Positions 1-10,100 of a stretch of 64,000 nucleotides of DNA are shown piece after piece. The notes under the pieces were generated by a model. It did not search any database, had not been told where the DNA came from, and saw only the letters and a list, made by a program, of their open reading frames with translations. Position 1 is the stretch's first letter. Every line of letters begins with the position of its first letter. Origin of the DNA: Streptomyces sp. NBC_01485 (lineage in GTDB: Bacteria > Actinomycetota > Actinomycetes > Streptomycetales > Streptomycetaceae); contig NZ_CP109435.1 of NCBI RefSeq assembly GCF_036227125.1, positions 7,378,001 to 7,442,000 on the forward strand, read 5' to 3'. Made by a program: the position numbers and the translations under genes.

Positions 1-1870
1 TGCTCGGCAGCGAGGGCGCGGGACGGGTCGTCGAGGTCGGCCCCGGCGTCACCGACCTGGCCGTGGGCGACCGGGTCGCGGGCATGCTCACCGGCGGGTT
101 CGGGCCCCTCGCGGTCACCGACCGGCTCAAGGTCGCCCGCATTCCCGACGGCTGGTCCTGGGAGCAGGCCGCCTCGGTACCGGTGGCCTTCCTGACCGCC
201 TGGTACGCCCTGGTCGACCTGGCCGCGCTGCGCACCGGCGAGGCCGTCCTCGTACACGCGGCGGCGGGCGGCGTCGGCATGGCCGCCGTACAGATCGCCC
301 GGCACCTGGGGGCCGAGGTGTACGCGACCGCGAGCCCCGGCAAGTGGGACGCGCTGCGTGAACTCGGCCTGGACGACGACCACATCGCGTCTTCCCGCGA
401 CACCGGCTTCGCCGAGAAGTTCCCCGGCGTGGACGTCGTCCTCAACTCCCTGGCCGGGGAGTTCACGGACGCCTCGCTGCGACTGCTGTCTCCCGGCGGC
501 CGGTTCATCGACATGGGCAAGACCGACGTACGCGACCCGGAGCGGGTCGCCGCCGACCACCACGGGGTGCGCTACCGCGCGTTCCAGACCGGAGAGAGCG
601 GCGACCAGCGGCTGCGCGAGATGCTGGAGGAGGTCTTCGGCCTCATCGAGAGCGGCGCGCTGCGCCCGCTGCCGCGCCGCTGCTGGGAGCTGCGCCGGGC
701 GCCGGACGCGTTCCGGCACATCCAGCAGGCCCGGCACATCGGCAAGGTCGTGCTGACCGTGCCGCCCGCCCTCGACCCGGACGGCACGGTCCTGGTCACC
801 GGCGCCACCGGCACCCTGGGCGCGCTGGTCGCCCGGCACCTGGTCGCCGAGCACGGCGTACGGCGCCTGCTGCTCGCCAGCCGCTCCGGGCCGCAGGCCC
901 CGGGCGCCGGCGAACTGCTGGCCGACCTCGCCGCGGCCGGGGCCGAAGCCACGCTGTCGGCCTGCGACACCGCCGACCGCGACGAACTGCGCGCCCTGCT
1001 GGACGGCATCCCCGCCGACCACCCCCTCACCGCGGTCGTCCACACCGCCGGCGCCCTGGACGACGGGGTGCTGTCCGCCCTCACACCCGAGCGCTTCGAC
1101 GCCGTACTGCGGCCGAAGGCCGACGCGGCCTGGCACCTGCACGAGCTGACGGCCCATCAGGACCTCGCCGCCTTCGTGCTGTTCTCCTCGGCGGCCGGAG
1201 TGTTCGGCAACGCCGGACAGGGCAACTACGCCGCCGCCAACGCCTTCACCGACGCGCTCGCCCAGCACCGGCGCTCGCTGGGGCTGCCCGCGATCTCCCT
1301 GGCCTGGGGCCTGTGGGAGCAGCGCAGCGGCCTCACCGGGCACCTCGACGCCACCGACGTCGGCCGTATGTCCCGCACCGGCGTCACGGCGCTGGACTCC
1401 GCGCGCGGCCTGGCGCTGTTCGACGCGGCGCTGACCGCCGGGCACACCCTGCTGGCGCCGATCCGCCTGGACCAGGCCACCCTGCGGCGCCAGGCCGGAT
1501 CCGGGGCGCTGCCCGCCCTGTTGACCGGCCTGGTCCGCACCGCCCCGGCCCGTCGCACCGCCGCGAGCACCGCAGCCCCGGCCGGCGCGGGCGACGAGCT
1601 CACCCGGCGGCTGACCGCCGCCGCGCCCGCCGAGCGCGACCGGATCCTGGCCGATCTGGTACGCGGCCACGCCGGCACCGTCCTCGGCTACGAGTCCGCG
1701 ACCGCCGTCGACCCCGGCCGCGCCTTCCGCGACCTGGGCTTCGACTCGCTGACGGCGGTCGAGTTGCGGAATCGTCTGAACGCGGCGACCGGACTGCGGC
1801 TGCCCGCGACCCTGGTCTTCGACCACCCCACGCCGGACCGGCTCGTCGCCCACCTGCGCGACACGCTGCT
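1..1870 (+). other. PKS module 1a (partial): ER-KR(B)-ACP
   Basis: Only the reductive end of the module is in the window. The ER runs in frame from base 3 to about 762 and keeps its dinucleotide-binding HAAAGGVGMAA loop. The KR has an intact TGATGTLG loop, the LDD signature (1056-1064) that marks B-type stereochemistry, the catalytic Ser in FSSAAG, Tyr at 1227-1229 and the following Asn. The ACP carries DLGFDSL with the phosphopantetheine-bearing Ser at 1746-1748. An ER implies that a DH lies upstream, so the module probably makes a saturated two-carbon unit. Its KS and AT are outside the window, so the extender unit cannot be read. Confidence 0.93.
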
Positions 1871-4800
1871 CGGCGGCGCCGGTACCTCCGACGCCTCGGC
1901 CGCCCCACTCGCCGGTGGCGCCGGCGTCGGTGCCGGTGCCGGTGACGCCGACGAGCCGCTGGCCATCATCGCCATGAGCTGCCGGTTCCCCGGCGGAATC
2001 GGTTCGCCGGAGGAGCTGTGGCGGCTGCTGGGCGACGGCGGCGACGCCATCGGCGGGCTGCCCGGCGACCGCGGCTGGGACCTGGCCGGGCTCTACCACC
2101 CCGACCCCGACCACCCCGGCACCTCCTACACCCGGCACGGCGGATTCCTCCAGGGCGCCGGGGACTTCGACGCCTCGCTGTTCGGGATCTCGCCGCGTGA
2201 GGCGCTGGCGATGGACCCGCAGCAGCGGCTGCTCCTGGAGACCTCCTGGGAGGCCTTCGAGCGCGCCGGGATCGACCCGGCCACCCTGCGCGGCACCCGC
2301 ACCGCCGTCTACGTCGGCGCAGGGCCCTCCAGCTACGGCGGCAACCTGCACGACGCGCCCGACGGCATGGAGGGCCACCTGCTGACCGGCAACGCCAGCA
2401 GCATCGTCTCCGGCCGACTCGCCTACACCTTCGGGCTGGAGGGCCCGGCGGTGACGGTCGACACGGCGTGCTCGTCGTCGCTGGTCGCGCTGCATCTGGC
2501 CATGCGGGCGCTGCGGTCCGGCGAGGCGTCGATGGCGCTCGCGGCCGGCGCCGCCGTCATGTCCACACCGGGCGGGCTCATCGCCTTCAGCCGTCAGCGC
2601 GGCCTGTCCGCCGACGGACGGTGCCGGGCGTTCTCCGCCGACGCGGACGGCATGGGCATGTCCGAAGGCGTGGGGATGCTGCTGGTGGAGCGGCTGTCCG
2701 ACGCGCGGCGGCTCGGGCATCCGGTGCTCGCCGTGGTCCGTGGCTCGGCCGTCAACCAGGACGGCGCGTCCAACGGCCTGACCGCGCCCAACGGCCCCTC
2801 CCAGCAGCGCGTCATCCGTGACGCCCTCGCCGACGCCCGGCTGTCCGCGCACCAGGTCGACGTGGTCGAGGCCCATGGCACCGGCACCCGGCTGGGCGAC
2901 CCCATCGAGGCGCAGGCCCTCCTCGCCACCTACGGCGACCGGCGGCCGGGGCAGGCTCCCGCGCTGGTCGGCTCCGTGAAGTCCAACCTCGGGCACACCC
3001 AGGCGGCGGCGGGCGTCGCGGGCGTCATCAAGATGGTGCTGGCCATGCGTTCCGGCGTCGTCCCGCGCACCCTGCACGTCGCCGAGCCCAGCACCCACGT
3101 GGACTGGAGCGCGGGCGCGCTGGCACTCGCCACCGAGGAGACACCCTGGCCGGACACCGATGAGCCGCGCCGGGCGGCGGTCTCGTCGTTCGGCGTCAGC
3201 GGCACCAACGCCCACGTGATCATCGAGCAGGCCCCGGACCCGGCCCCGACCCTGGCCCCGGCGTTGATCGAGGCAGAGACAGAAGCAGGGGCAGGGGCGG
3301 GGGCGGGGGTGGCTGGCGCGCCGCCGTTGCCGTGGGTCGTCTCGGCGGCCGACGCGTCCGGCCTGCGCGCTGTGGCCGCCCGGCTGCTGGAACGGCTGGG
3401 CGACTCCGCCGAGCCGGACGCGTGGGACGTCGGCTTCTCCCTGGCCACGACCCGTACGCCGCTGGACAGCCGGGCCGCACTGGTCGGCGACAGCACCGAC
3501 GAACTCCTGGCGGCACTGGCCGCGTTGGCCGAGGGCCGTGAGGCCCCAGGTGTGGTAACCGGCTCGGCGACATCCGGGGCGCTCGCCTTCCTGTTCTCCG
3601 GGCAGGGGAGTCAACGGGTCGGCGCGGGGCGGGAGTTGTACGCGGCGTATCCCGTGTTCGCGGATGCGCTGGACGCGGTGTGCGCCAGGTTCGACGGGCT
3701 GCTGGACCGCCCGTTGCGCGAGGTGCTGTTCGAGGGCGGGGAGCTGATCGATCGCACGGAGTTCGCCCAGCCCGCGCTGTTCGCGGTGGAGGTGGCGCTG
3801 TTCCGGCTCCTGGAATCGTGGGGTGTGACGCCGGACTTCGTGGCCGGGCATTCGATCGGTGAACTGACGGCGGCGTACACGGCGGGCATCTGGTCCCTGG
3901 ACGACGCCTGCTCACTGGTGGCGGCACGGGGCCGACTGATGGGTGAACTGCCCTCGGACGGTGCGATGTTGGCGGTGGAGGCGACCGAGGAGGACGTGTT
4001 CGCCGAGCTGGACGAGCGGGTGGCCATCGCGGCGGTGAACGGCCCGACGTCGGTCGTGGTGTCCGGTGATGCCGTAGCCGTCGGTGAGTTGGAGTCGCGT
4101 TGGCGTGAACAGGACCTGCGTGTCAAGCGACTGACGGTCAGTCATGCATTCCACTCTCCGCTGATGGACCCGATGCTGGCGGAGTTCCGCCGCGTGGCCG
4201 AGGGGCTGACGTACGGCACCCCGCGCATTCCGGTCGTCTCCAACCTGACCGGCGAGACGGCCACGGCAGAGGAGTTGTGCTCGCCGGAGTACTGGGTCCG
4301 GCACGTCCGCGAGGCCGTCCGCTTCGCCGACGGCGTGCGGTCGCTGTACGGCCACGGCGTGCGTACCTTCGTGGAGCTCGGCCCCGACAGCGTGCTGGCC
4401 GCCATGACCCGGCAGACCCTGCCCGACGACGAAGACGTACGCGCCGTGCCCGTCCTGCGGGGCGGGCGACCGGAGACGCGCGAACTGCGCACGGCTCTCG
4501 GGCAGTTGTACGTACAGGGCATCGCACCCGACTGGGCGGCGCTCCACGACGGCAGCGGCGCGGTCCGGCTGGATCTGCCGACGTACGCGTTCCAGCGCGC
4601 GCACTACTGGCTGCTGCCCACGCCGCCCAGGCCCGGCCACGGAACGGCGGCCGCGAGCGGCGAGGCGGGCGTGGCGGGGGAGGCGGGGCAGGCGTTCTGG
4701 GAGGCCGTGGAGCGTGAGGATCTGGCGGCGCTGAGCGGTGTGCTCGGGGTTGACGGGGACCAGCCGCTGTCCGAGGTGCTGCCCGCGCTGAGCGGCTGGC

Positions 4801-6914
4801 GCCGGGAGCGGCGGCAGCAAGCGGTTTTGGACGGCTGGCGGTACGCGGTGGTGTGGCGGCCTGCGGAGCGGACGGCGGGACGGCCCGATGCCCGATCGGC
4901 GGCCGGTGTGTGGGTGCTGGTCACGGCGGCCGGCGATCCGCTCGGCGGCCCCGTGGAGGCGGCCCTGCGCGGCGCCGGTGCGGCCGATGTGGTCACGGTG
5001 CCCTGCGCACAGGGCATCGACTCGGGCCGGGAGGCGCTGGCCAAGCGGCTGCGTACCGTCTTCGACGAGCTGCCGCCCGATGAGCAGCCGGCCGGTGTGA
5101 TCGCGCTGCCCGGCGCGCTGGAGGAGCCGCTCGCCGCAACCCTGGCGCTGGTGCAGGCACTCGGCGACACCGGCGCGGAGGTGCCGATGTGGCTGCTGAC
5201 CCGCCAGGCGGTGCACATCGGTCCGGGCGACGCCCCCGGCACGCCCGAACAGGCCCGGATCTGGGGTCTGGTCCGGGCGGCCGCACTGGAACACCCCGGC
5301 CGCATCGGCGGTCTGATCGACCTGCCCGCCGACCTCGACTCCGCCGGCGGCTGGCGGGAATCTCTCGCCGACGCCCTGTCGGGCCTCTCGGATCGTTCGG
5401 ATCGTTCGGGCTTCTCGGGCGCCGAGGACCAGGTCGCCGTCCGCGACAGCGGATTGTGGCTGCGCCGGGTGGTCCGCCGTCCCGCCACGGCCGTGGCGGG
5501 CACGGGCGGCTGGCGGCCCGCCGGGACCGTGCTGGTCACCGGCGGTACCGGCGGTGTCGCCGGGCATGTCGCGCGCTGGCTGGCGCGCGCCGGCGCCGAG
5601 CATCTGGTGCTGGTCAGCCGCAGCGGCGGCGAAGCGCCCGGTGCCGTCGAACTGCGGGACGAACTGGTCGCGTCGGGCACCCGGGTGACGCTGGCGTCCT
5701 GCGACGTCGCCGACCGGGCGGCACTGGCCGAACTGATCTCACGGGTCGAGACCGACGGCGGGAGCGAGAGGGACGGGGAGACCGGTGGCGGGAGCGGTGC
5801 CGGCAGCAGCGGCGAGCGGATCACCGCCGTCGTGCACGCGGCCGGGGTCGGCGCCACGGAGCTGTTCGACCTGACCACCGCCGAGGATCTGGCCGCCGTC
5901 GGCGCCGTGAAGGTCCTCGGGGCCCGGAACCTGGAGGAACTGCTCGGCGACCGGCTGGAGGCGTTCGTCGTCTTCTCGTCGATCTCGGCCATCTGGGGCA
6001 GCGGCGGCCTCGCCGCGTACGGCGCGGCCAACGCCTACCTGGACGCCTTCGCCGAGAACCGCCGGCTCGCCGGGCGCCCCGCCACCTCGGTGGCCTGGGG
6101 GCTGTGGGACGGGCCCGGCATGGGCGTGGGCGCCGCCGACCGCCTCGTACGGCAGGGCCTGCGGCCCATGAGCCCCGAGCTGGGCGTCGCCGCGCTCGCC
6201 CAGGCACTTGAGCGCGACGAGACGACCCTGACCGTGGCAGACGTCGACTGGCCGGCGTTCCTGCCCCTGTTCACCGCGATGCGCGCCCGCCCGCTGCTGT
6301 CAGACCTGCCCGAGGCACTGCACGGCACCTCCGCCCCCGGTGCCGAACCGGAGGCGGACGGCGACCCGGCCGAAGCGCCCGGCGCCCGGCTGCGCGAACG
6401 GCTCGCCGCCCAGACCGCGTCCGAGCGGCGGGCGGGCCTGATCGCCCTCGTGCGCGACCACGCGGCGGCCGCCCTCGGCCATGCGGACGCCGAAGCGGTC
6501 AAACCCGGCCGCGCCTTCAAGGACATGGGCTTCGACTCGCTGACGGCCGTCGAACTGCGCAACCGGCTGGTCCGCGAGAGCGGGTTGCCGCTGACCCCGA
6601 CCCTGGTCTTCGACCACCCCAGTCCCACCGCACTCGCCGACCACCTGCTCGTGGAGCTGGCGGACGGCGAGCAGGACCCCTGGCGTGCCACTCTCGCCGA
6701 TCTGGACCGTCTGGAGGCGTCAGTGGCGTCGGCCGCGATACCCACCCCGGAGGCACGTGCCTCGCTCGGCAACCGGCTGCGCACCCTGGTCGCCCAACTG
6801 GACAGCGCCGGGGCGGCCGGCCCGTCCACCGCCGGACCCGCCGACGACGAGGTCGGCGAGGCGACCGCGGAGGAACTGCTCGCGCTCCTCGAGGACGAGT
6901 TCGGCGCGAACTGA
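1..6914 (+). CDS. Type I modular PKS, 3' part (ER-KR-ACP, then KS-AT-KR-ACP and docking tail)
   Basis: The frame is open from base 3, so the gene starts upstream; 2,303 residues are visible before the TGA at 6912-6914. Domains in order: ER lacking its N-terminus (to about 765, NADPH loop HAAAGGVGMAA at 255-287), B-type KR (783-1545), ACP (1600-1860), KS (1950-3237), malonyl-type AT (3579-4612), KR with structural half (4690-6310), ACP (6395-6655) and a C-terminal docking region. It is a cytosolic megasynthase that adds acetate units to an ACP-bound chain. The visible part supplies the end of one fully reducing module and one complete ketoreducing module. The third glycine of the second KR's nucleotide-binding loop is alanine (5559-5561). 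The next PKS gene begins 170 bp downstream on the same strand, so co-transcription is likely. The family assignment is certain; the product is not known. Confidence 0.97.
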   Translation, partial: LGSEGAGRVVEVGPGVTDLAVGDRVAGMLTGGFGPLAVTDRLKVARIPDGWSWEQAASVPVAFLTAWYALVDLAALRTGEAVLVHAAAGGVGMAAVQIARHLGAEVYATASPGKWDALRELGLDDDHIASSRDTGFAEKFPGVDVVLNSLAGEFTDASLRLLSPGGRFIDMGKTDVRDPERVAADHHGVRYRAFQTGESGDQRLREMLEEVFGLIESGALRPLPRRCWELRRAPDAFRHIQQARHIGKVVLTVPPALDPDGTVLVTGATGTLGALVARHLVAEHGVRRLLLASRSGPQAPGAGELLADLAAAGAEATLSACDTADRDELRALLDGIPADHPLTAVVHTAGALDDGVLSALTPERFDAVLRPKADAAWHLHELTAHQDLAAFVLFSSAAGVFGNAGQGNYAAANAFTDALAQHRRSLGLPAISLAWGLWEQRSGLTGHLDATDVGRMSRTGVTALDSARGLALFDAALTAGHTLLAPIRLDQATLRRQAGSGALPALLTGLVRTAPARRTAASTAAPAGAGDELTRRLTAAAPAERDRILADLVRGHAGTVLGYESATAVDPGRAFRDLGFDSLTAVELRNRLNAATGLRLPATLVFDHPTPDRLVAHLRDTLLGGAGTSDASAAPLAGGAGVGAGAGDADEPLAIIAMSCRFPGGIGSPEELWRLLGDGGDAIGGLPGDRGWDLAGLYHPDPDHPGTSYTRHGGFLQGAGDFDASLFGISPREALAMDPQQRLLLETSWEAFERAGIDPATLRGTRTAVYVGAGPSSYGGNLHDAPDGMEGHLLTGNASSIVSGRLAYTFGLEGPAVTVDTACSSSLVALHLAMRALRSGEASMALAAGAAVMSTPGGLIAFSRQRGLSADGRCRAFSADADGMGMSEGVGMLLVERLSDARRLGHPVLAVVRGSAVNQDGASNGLTAPNGPSQQRVIRDALADARLSAHQVDVVEAHGTGTRLGDPIEAQALLATYGDRRPGQAPALVGSVKSNLGHTQAAAGVAGVIKMVLAMRSGVVPRTLHVAEPSTHVDWSAGALALATEETPWPDTDEPRRAAVSSFGVSGTNAHVIIEQAPDPAPTLAPALIEAETEAGAGAGAGVAGAPPLPWVVSAADASGLRAVAARLLERLGDSAEPDAWDVGFSLATTRTPLDSRAALVGDSTDELLAALAALAEGREAPGVVTGSATSGALAFLFSGQGSQRVGAGRELYAAYPVFADALDAVCARFDGLLDRPLREVLFEGGELIDRTEFAQPALFAVEVALFRLLESWGVTPDFVAGHSIGELTAAYTAGIWSLDDACSLVAARGRLMGELPSDGAMLAVEATEEDVFAELDERVAIAAVNGPTSVVVSGDAVAVGELESRWREQDLRVKRLTVSHAFHSPLMDPMLAEFRRVAEGLTYGTPRIPVVSNLTGETATAEELCSPEYWVRHVREAVRFADGVRSLYGHGVRTFVELGPDSVLAAMTRQTLPDDEDVRAVPVLRGGRPETRELRTALGQLYVQGIAPDWAALHDGSGAVRLDLPTYAFQRAHYWLLPTPPRPGHGTAAASGEAGVAGEAGQAFWEAVEREDLAALSGVLGVDGDQPLSEVLPALSGWRRERRQQAVLDGWRYAVVWRPAERTAGRPDARSAAGVWVLVTAAGDPLGGPVEAALRGAGAADVVTVPCAQGIDSGREALAKRLRTVFDELPPDEQPAGVIALPGALEEPLAATLALVQALGDTGAEVPMWLLTRQAVHIGPGDAPGTPEQARIWGLVRAAALEHPGRIGGLIDLPADLDSAGGWRESLADALSGLSDRSDRSGFSGAEDQVAVRDSGLWLRRVVRRPATAVAGTGGWRPAGTVLVTGGTGGVAGHVARWLARAGAEHLVLVSRSGGEAPGAVELRDELVASGTRVTLASCDVADRAALAELISRVETDGGSERDGETGGGSGAGSSGERITAVVHAAGVGATELFDLTTAEDLAAVGAVKVLGARNLEELLGDRLEAFVVFSSISAIWGSGGLAAYGAANAYLDAFAENRRLAGRPATSVAWGLWDGPGMGVGAADRLVRQGLRPMSPELGVAALAQALERDETTLTVADVDWPAFLPLFTAMRARPLLSDLPEALHGTSAPGAEPEADGDPAEAPGARLRERLAAQTASERRAGLIALVRDHAAAALGHADAEAVKPGRAFKDMGFDSLTAVELRNRLVRESGLPLTPTLVFDHPSPTALADHLLVELADGEQDPWRATLADLDRLEASVASAAIPTPEARASLGNRLRTLVAQLDSAGAAGPSTAGPADDEVGEATAEELLALLEDEFGAN
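1950..6660 (+). other. PKS module 1b: KS-AT(malonyl)-KR(A-type)-ACP
   Basis: The KS has its nucleophile Cys at 2469-2471 (TACSSS) and both HGTGT and NIGHT-type His motifs (here KSNLGHTQ). The AT has Ser 3852-3854 in GHSIGE and HAFH at 4143-4154, the malonyl-CoA signature. The KR has a full structural half beginning with the FWEAVERED linker (4692), Trp eight residues before the catalytic Tyr (6018-6020), no LDD and Leu at the His-146 equivalent, so it is A1-like. The loop reads TGGTGGVAG where sister KRs have TGGTGxLGG, so Gly is replaced by Ala (5559-5561) and reduction may be weak. The ACP Ser is at 6537-6539. Expected output is a beta-hydroxy acetate unit, or a ketone if the KR is impaired. 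Confidence 0.92.
6672..6911 (+). other. C-terminal docking region of gene 1 PKS
   Basis: After the ACP comes a stretch with LADLDRLEASV, a second predicted helix (RASLGNRLRTLVAQLD), a Gly/Pro/Ala linker and a final acidic helix ATAEELLALLEDEFG. This is the helix-helix-linker-helix layout of class 1 PKS docking tails. It should pair with the N-terminal coiled coil encoded at 7085-7180. Pairing is inferred from gene order and family knowledge. Confidence 0.85.
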
Positions 6915-6957
6915 CAGCACGAGCCGACGGCGGCAGCCCCCCGGACGGCGGCGACCG

Positions 6958-7037
6958 CCTTGACGACCTCCGGCCTTGACGATCTCCGGCCTTGACGACC
7001 TCCGGCCCTGACGGCTTCCAGCCCTGACGACCTCCAG
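6958..7037 (+). repeat. Five tandem 16-bp repeats in the gene 1/gene 2 gap
   Basis: Units start at 6958, 6974, 6990, 7006 and 7022. The consensus is CCYTGACGAYCTCCRG, and copies differ by one to three bases. They fill about half of the 170-bp gap. I see no strong hairpin terminator in the gap. Their role is unknown; they could be neutral slippage products or a protein-binding array. Confidence 0.9.
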
Positions 7038-7044
7038 TCCCGAG

Positions 7045-7074
7045 CCAGCACTCCCAGAACCAGCACTCCCAGAA
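7045..7074 (+). repeat. Two tandem 15-bp repeats just upstream of gene 2
   Basis: Two perfect copies of CCAGCACTCCCAGAA (7045-7059 and 7060-7074). They end 10 bases before the gene 2 ATG, so the second copy overlaps the only weak ribosome-binding-like stretch (AGAAGTGG, 7071-7078). The duplication may affect translation initiation. Confidence 0.85.
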
Positions 7075-7084
7075 GTGGCGTGAC

Positions 7085-7180
7085 ATGTCCAACGAAGACA
7101 AGCTCCTCACCCGCCTGAAGTGGATGACCGGCGAGCTGCGCCAGTCCCGGCGCCGGATCGGCGAACTGGAGTCCCAGGCG
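7085..7180 (+). other. N-terminal docking coiled coil of gene 2 PKS
   Basis: About 32 residues rich in Lys, Arg, Glu and Leu (NEDKLLTRLKWMTGEL, then RQSRRRIGELE). This is the usual dimeric coiled coil that receives the upstream protein's C-terminal docking helix. It ends at the EPIAIVGM that opens the KS. Confidence 0.88.
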
Positions 7181-10100
7181 CACGAGCCGATCGCCATCGT
7201 CGGGATGAGCTGCCGTCTGCCTGGCGGGGTGCGGTCGCCCGAGGAGCTGTGGGACCTGCTGCTGGACGGGCGGGACGCGGTCAGCGCGTTCCCGGACGAC
7301 CGGGGCTGGGACCTGGACCGGCTGGCCGGGCGCGGCCCGGACCGCGACGGCGCCAGCGACGCCCTGCACGGCGGGTTCCTGGACGACGCGGGGGAGTTCG
7401 ACGCGGACTTCTTCGGGATCTCCCCGCGCGAAGCGGTGGCGATGGACCCGCAGCAGCGGCTGCTGCTGGAAGCCTCGTGGGAGGCGTTCGAGCGCGCCGG
7501 GATCGATCCCGCCACCATGCGGGGCCGGCAGGCCGGCGTCTTCGTCGGCGCCTCTCCGGCCGGGTACGGCGCGGTGGTCCGCGCCGCCGAGGACGGCGGC
7601 GACGGGTACGCGCTCACCGGCGACGCGGGCGGCATGGTCTCCGGCCGCATCGCCTACACCCTGGGCCTGGAGGGCCCGGCGGTGACCGTGGACACCGCCT
7701 GCTCCTCCTCGTCAGTGGCCCTGCACCTGGCCGTACAGGCCCTGCGCGCCGGCGAGTGCGGCCTCGCGCTGGCCGGCGGTGTGGCGGTGCTGGCCACCCC
7801 GGACGCGTTCGTGGAGTTCAGCCGGCAGCGCGGGCTGGCGCCCGACGGCCGCTGCAAGCCGTTCGCCGCCGCCGCCGACGGTACGGGGTGGGGCGAGGGC
7901 GTCGGCATGCTGCTGGTGGAGCGGCTGTCCGACGCGCAGCGGCTCGGTCACCCGGTGCTGGCGGTGGTCCGTGGCAGCGCCGTCAACCAGGACGGCGCGT
8001 CCAACGGCCTCACGGCCCCCAACGGCCCGTCCCAACAGCGGGTCATCCGGCAGGCACTGGACAACGCCCGGCTGTCCGCCGCCCAGATCGACACCGTGGA
8101 GTCCCACGGCACCGGCACCCGGCTCGGCGACCCCATCGAGGCACAGGCCCTGCTGGCCACCTACGGCCGCAGCCGCACCGGCGACCGGCCACTGTGGCTC
8201 GGCGGCCTGAAGTCCAACATCGGCCACACCCAGGCCGCCTCAGGGGTGGCGGGGATCATCAAGACGGTCATGGCCATGCGGCACGGAAAGCTGCCCGCGC
8301 TCTTGCACCTGGACGCCCCGTCCCCGCACGTCGACTGGTCGGCGGGCGCGGTCTCCCTGCTGTCCGAGACCATCGACTGGCCGGACACGGGCCAGCCGCG
8401 CCGGGCAGCGGTGTCGTCGTTCGGAGTGAGCGGGACGAACGCCCACATCGTGCTGGAGCAGGCGCCGGTCGAGGCCGTCGCGGGAGCCGTCGCAGAGGCG
8501 GCGGGGGCAGCGGGGGGCGTCTCGGAGGGCGTACCGGCCGTCGCCACCGGCGCCGCCGGTGGCGCGACGCGTGCTCCCGGCGCTCTGCCCTGGCTGCTGT
8601 CGGCGGCCTCGCAGGACGCGCTGCCCGCGCAGGCCGCGCGCCTCGCGGACGCCCTGGCGGGATCGGCCCTCGGCGAGGTCGCCGACGCCGACATCGCCCT
8701 CTCGCTGGCCGTCGGCCGGGCCGGGCTGCCCGTCCGGGCCGCCGTCGTCGGCGCCGACCGGGCGGCCCTGCTGTCCGGGCTGCGCGCCGTCGCCGCAGGC
8801 ACGGCCGCCGCCGGCACGCTGACCGGCACGGTGTCCGACGGCGCCACCGCGTTCGTCTTCCCCGGCCAGGGCAGCCAACGCGCGGGCGCCGGACGGGAGT
8901 TGTACGACACGTTTCCCGTGTTCGCGCGGGCGCTCGACGAGGTGTGCGCCGGGTTCGACGGACTTCTGGACCGGCCGCTGCGCGACGTCGCCTTCGAGGA
9001 CGACGGGCCCGTCGACCGTACGGAGTTCACCCAGCCGGTGCTGTTCGCGATCGAAGTGGCGCTGTTCCGGCTCCTGGAGTCGTGGGGGGTCGCCCCGGAC
9101 TTCGTCGCGGGGCACTCCATCGGCGAGGTCGCGGCGGCGTACGTCGCCGGGGTGTGGTCGCTGGAGGACGCGTGCGCGTTGGTGGCGGCGCGGGGCCGGC
9201 TGATGGGCGAACTGCCCTCGGGCGGTGCGATGTTGGCGGTGGAGGCGGCCGAGGCGGACGTACTGCCTGAGCTGGACGAGCGGGTCGCGATCGCGGCGGT
9301 GAACGGGCCGTCGTCGGTCGTGGTCTCCGGTGCGGCGGAAGCCGTCGGAGAGTTGGAGTCGCGCTGGCGTGAACAGGGCCTGCGAGTCAAGAAACTGACG
9401 GTAAGTCACGCCTTTCACTCTCCGCTCATGGACCCGATGCTCGCCGAGTTCCGGCGGGTGGCCGAAGGCCTGACGTACGAGGCCCCGCGCATCCCCCTCG
9501 TGTCCGGCCTCACCGGCGAACCGGTCCTGGAGGAGGTACGGCTCCCGGAGTACTGGGTGCGCCATGCCCGCGAGGCGGTCCGGTTCGGCGACAGCGTCCG
9601 TACGCTGCACGGGCGCGGCGCGAGGACGTTCGTGGAGGTCGGCCCGGGCGCGGTCCTGTCCGCGCTGGTCCGCGACGGCGTACCGCAGGCGGACGCGCCG
9701 GTCACCGCCGTACCGCTGCTGCACGTCGGCACCGCCGCCCGCACCACCGCACGCACCGAGGCGCACAGCCTGACCACGGCACTGGCCGCCCTGCACGTGC
9801 GGGGCACCGGCATCGACTGGACGGCCGTCCTCGACGGCACCGGCGCCCGCCGCACCGACCTGCCGACGTACGCCTTCCAGCACCGCCGCTACTGGGCCGC
9901 ACCGGCCGCCACCGAACTCCAGGGTGCCCCCGAACTCCGGGGCGCGGCCGAACCGGTCGCCGACGCCGAGCTGTGGACCGCAGTGGAGCGGCACGACCAC
10001 GCGGCCGTGGCCCGCGCCCTGCGGCTGGAGCCCGACGCCGACACGGTGCACGACCTGCTGCCGGTGCTCGCGGACTACCGCAGCCGCAGCCGGGACCGGG

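Noticed and set aside
6958..7074. Intergenic repeats as a terminator or attachment site
   Set aside because: They are direct rather than inverted repeats, with no adjacent integrase or tRNA gene.
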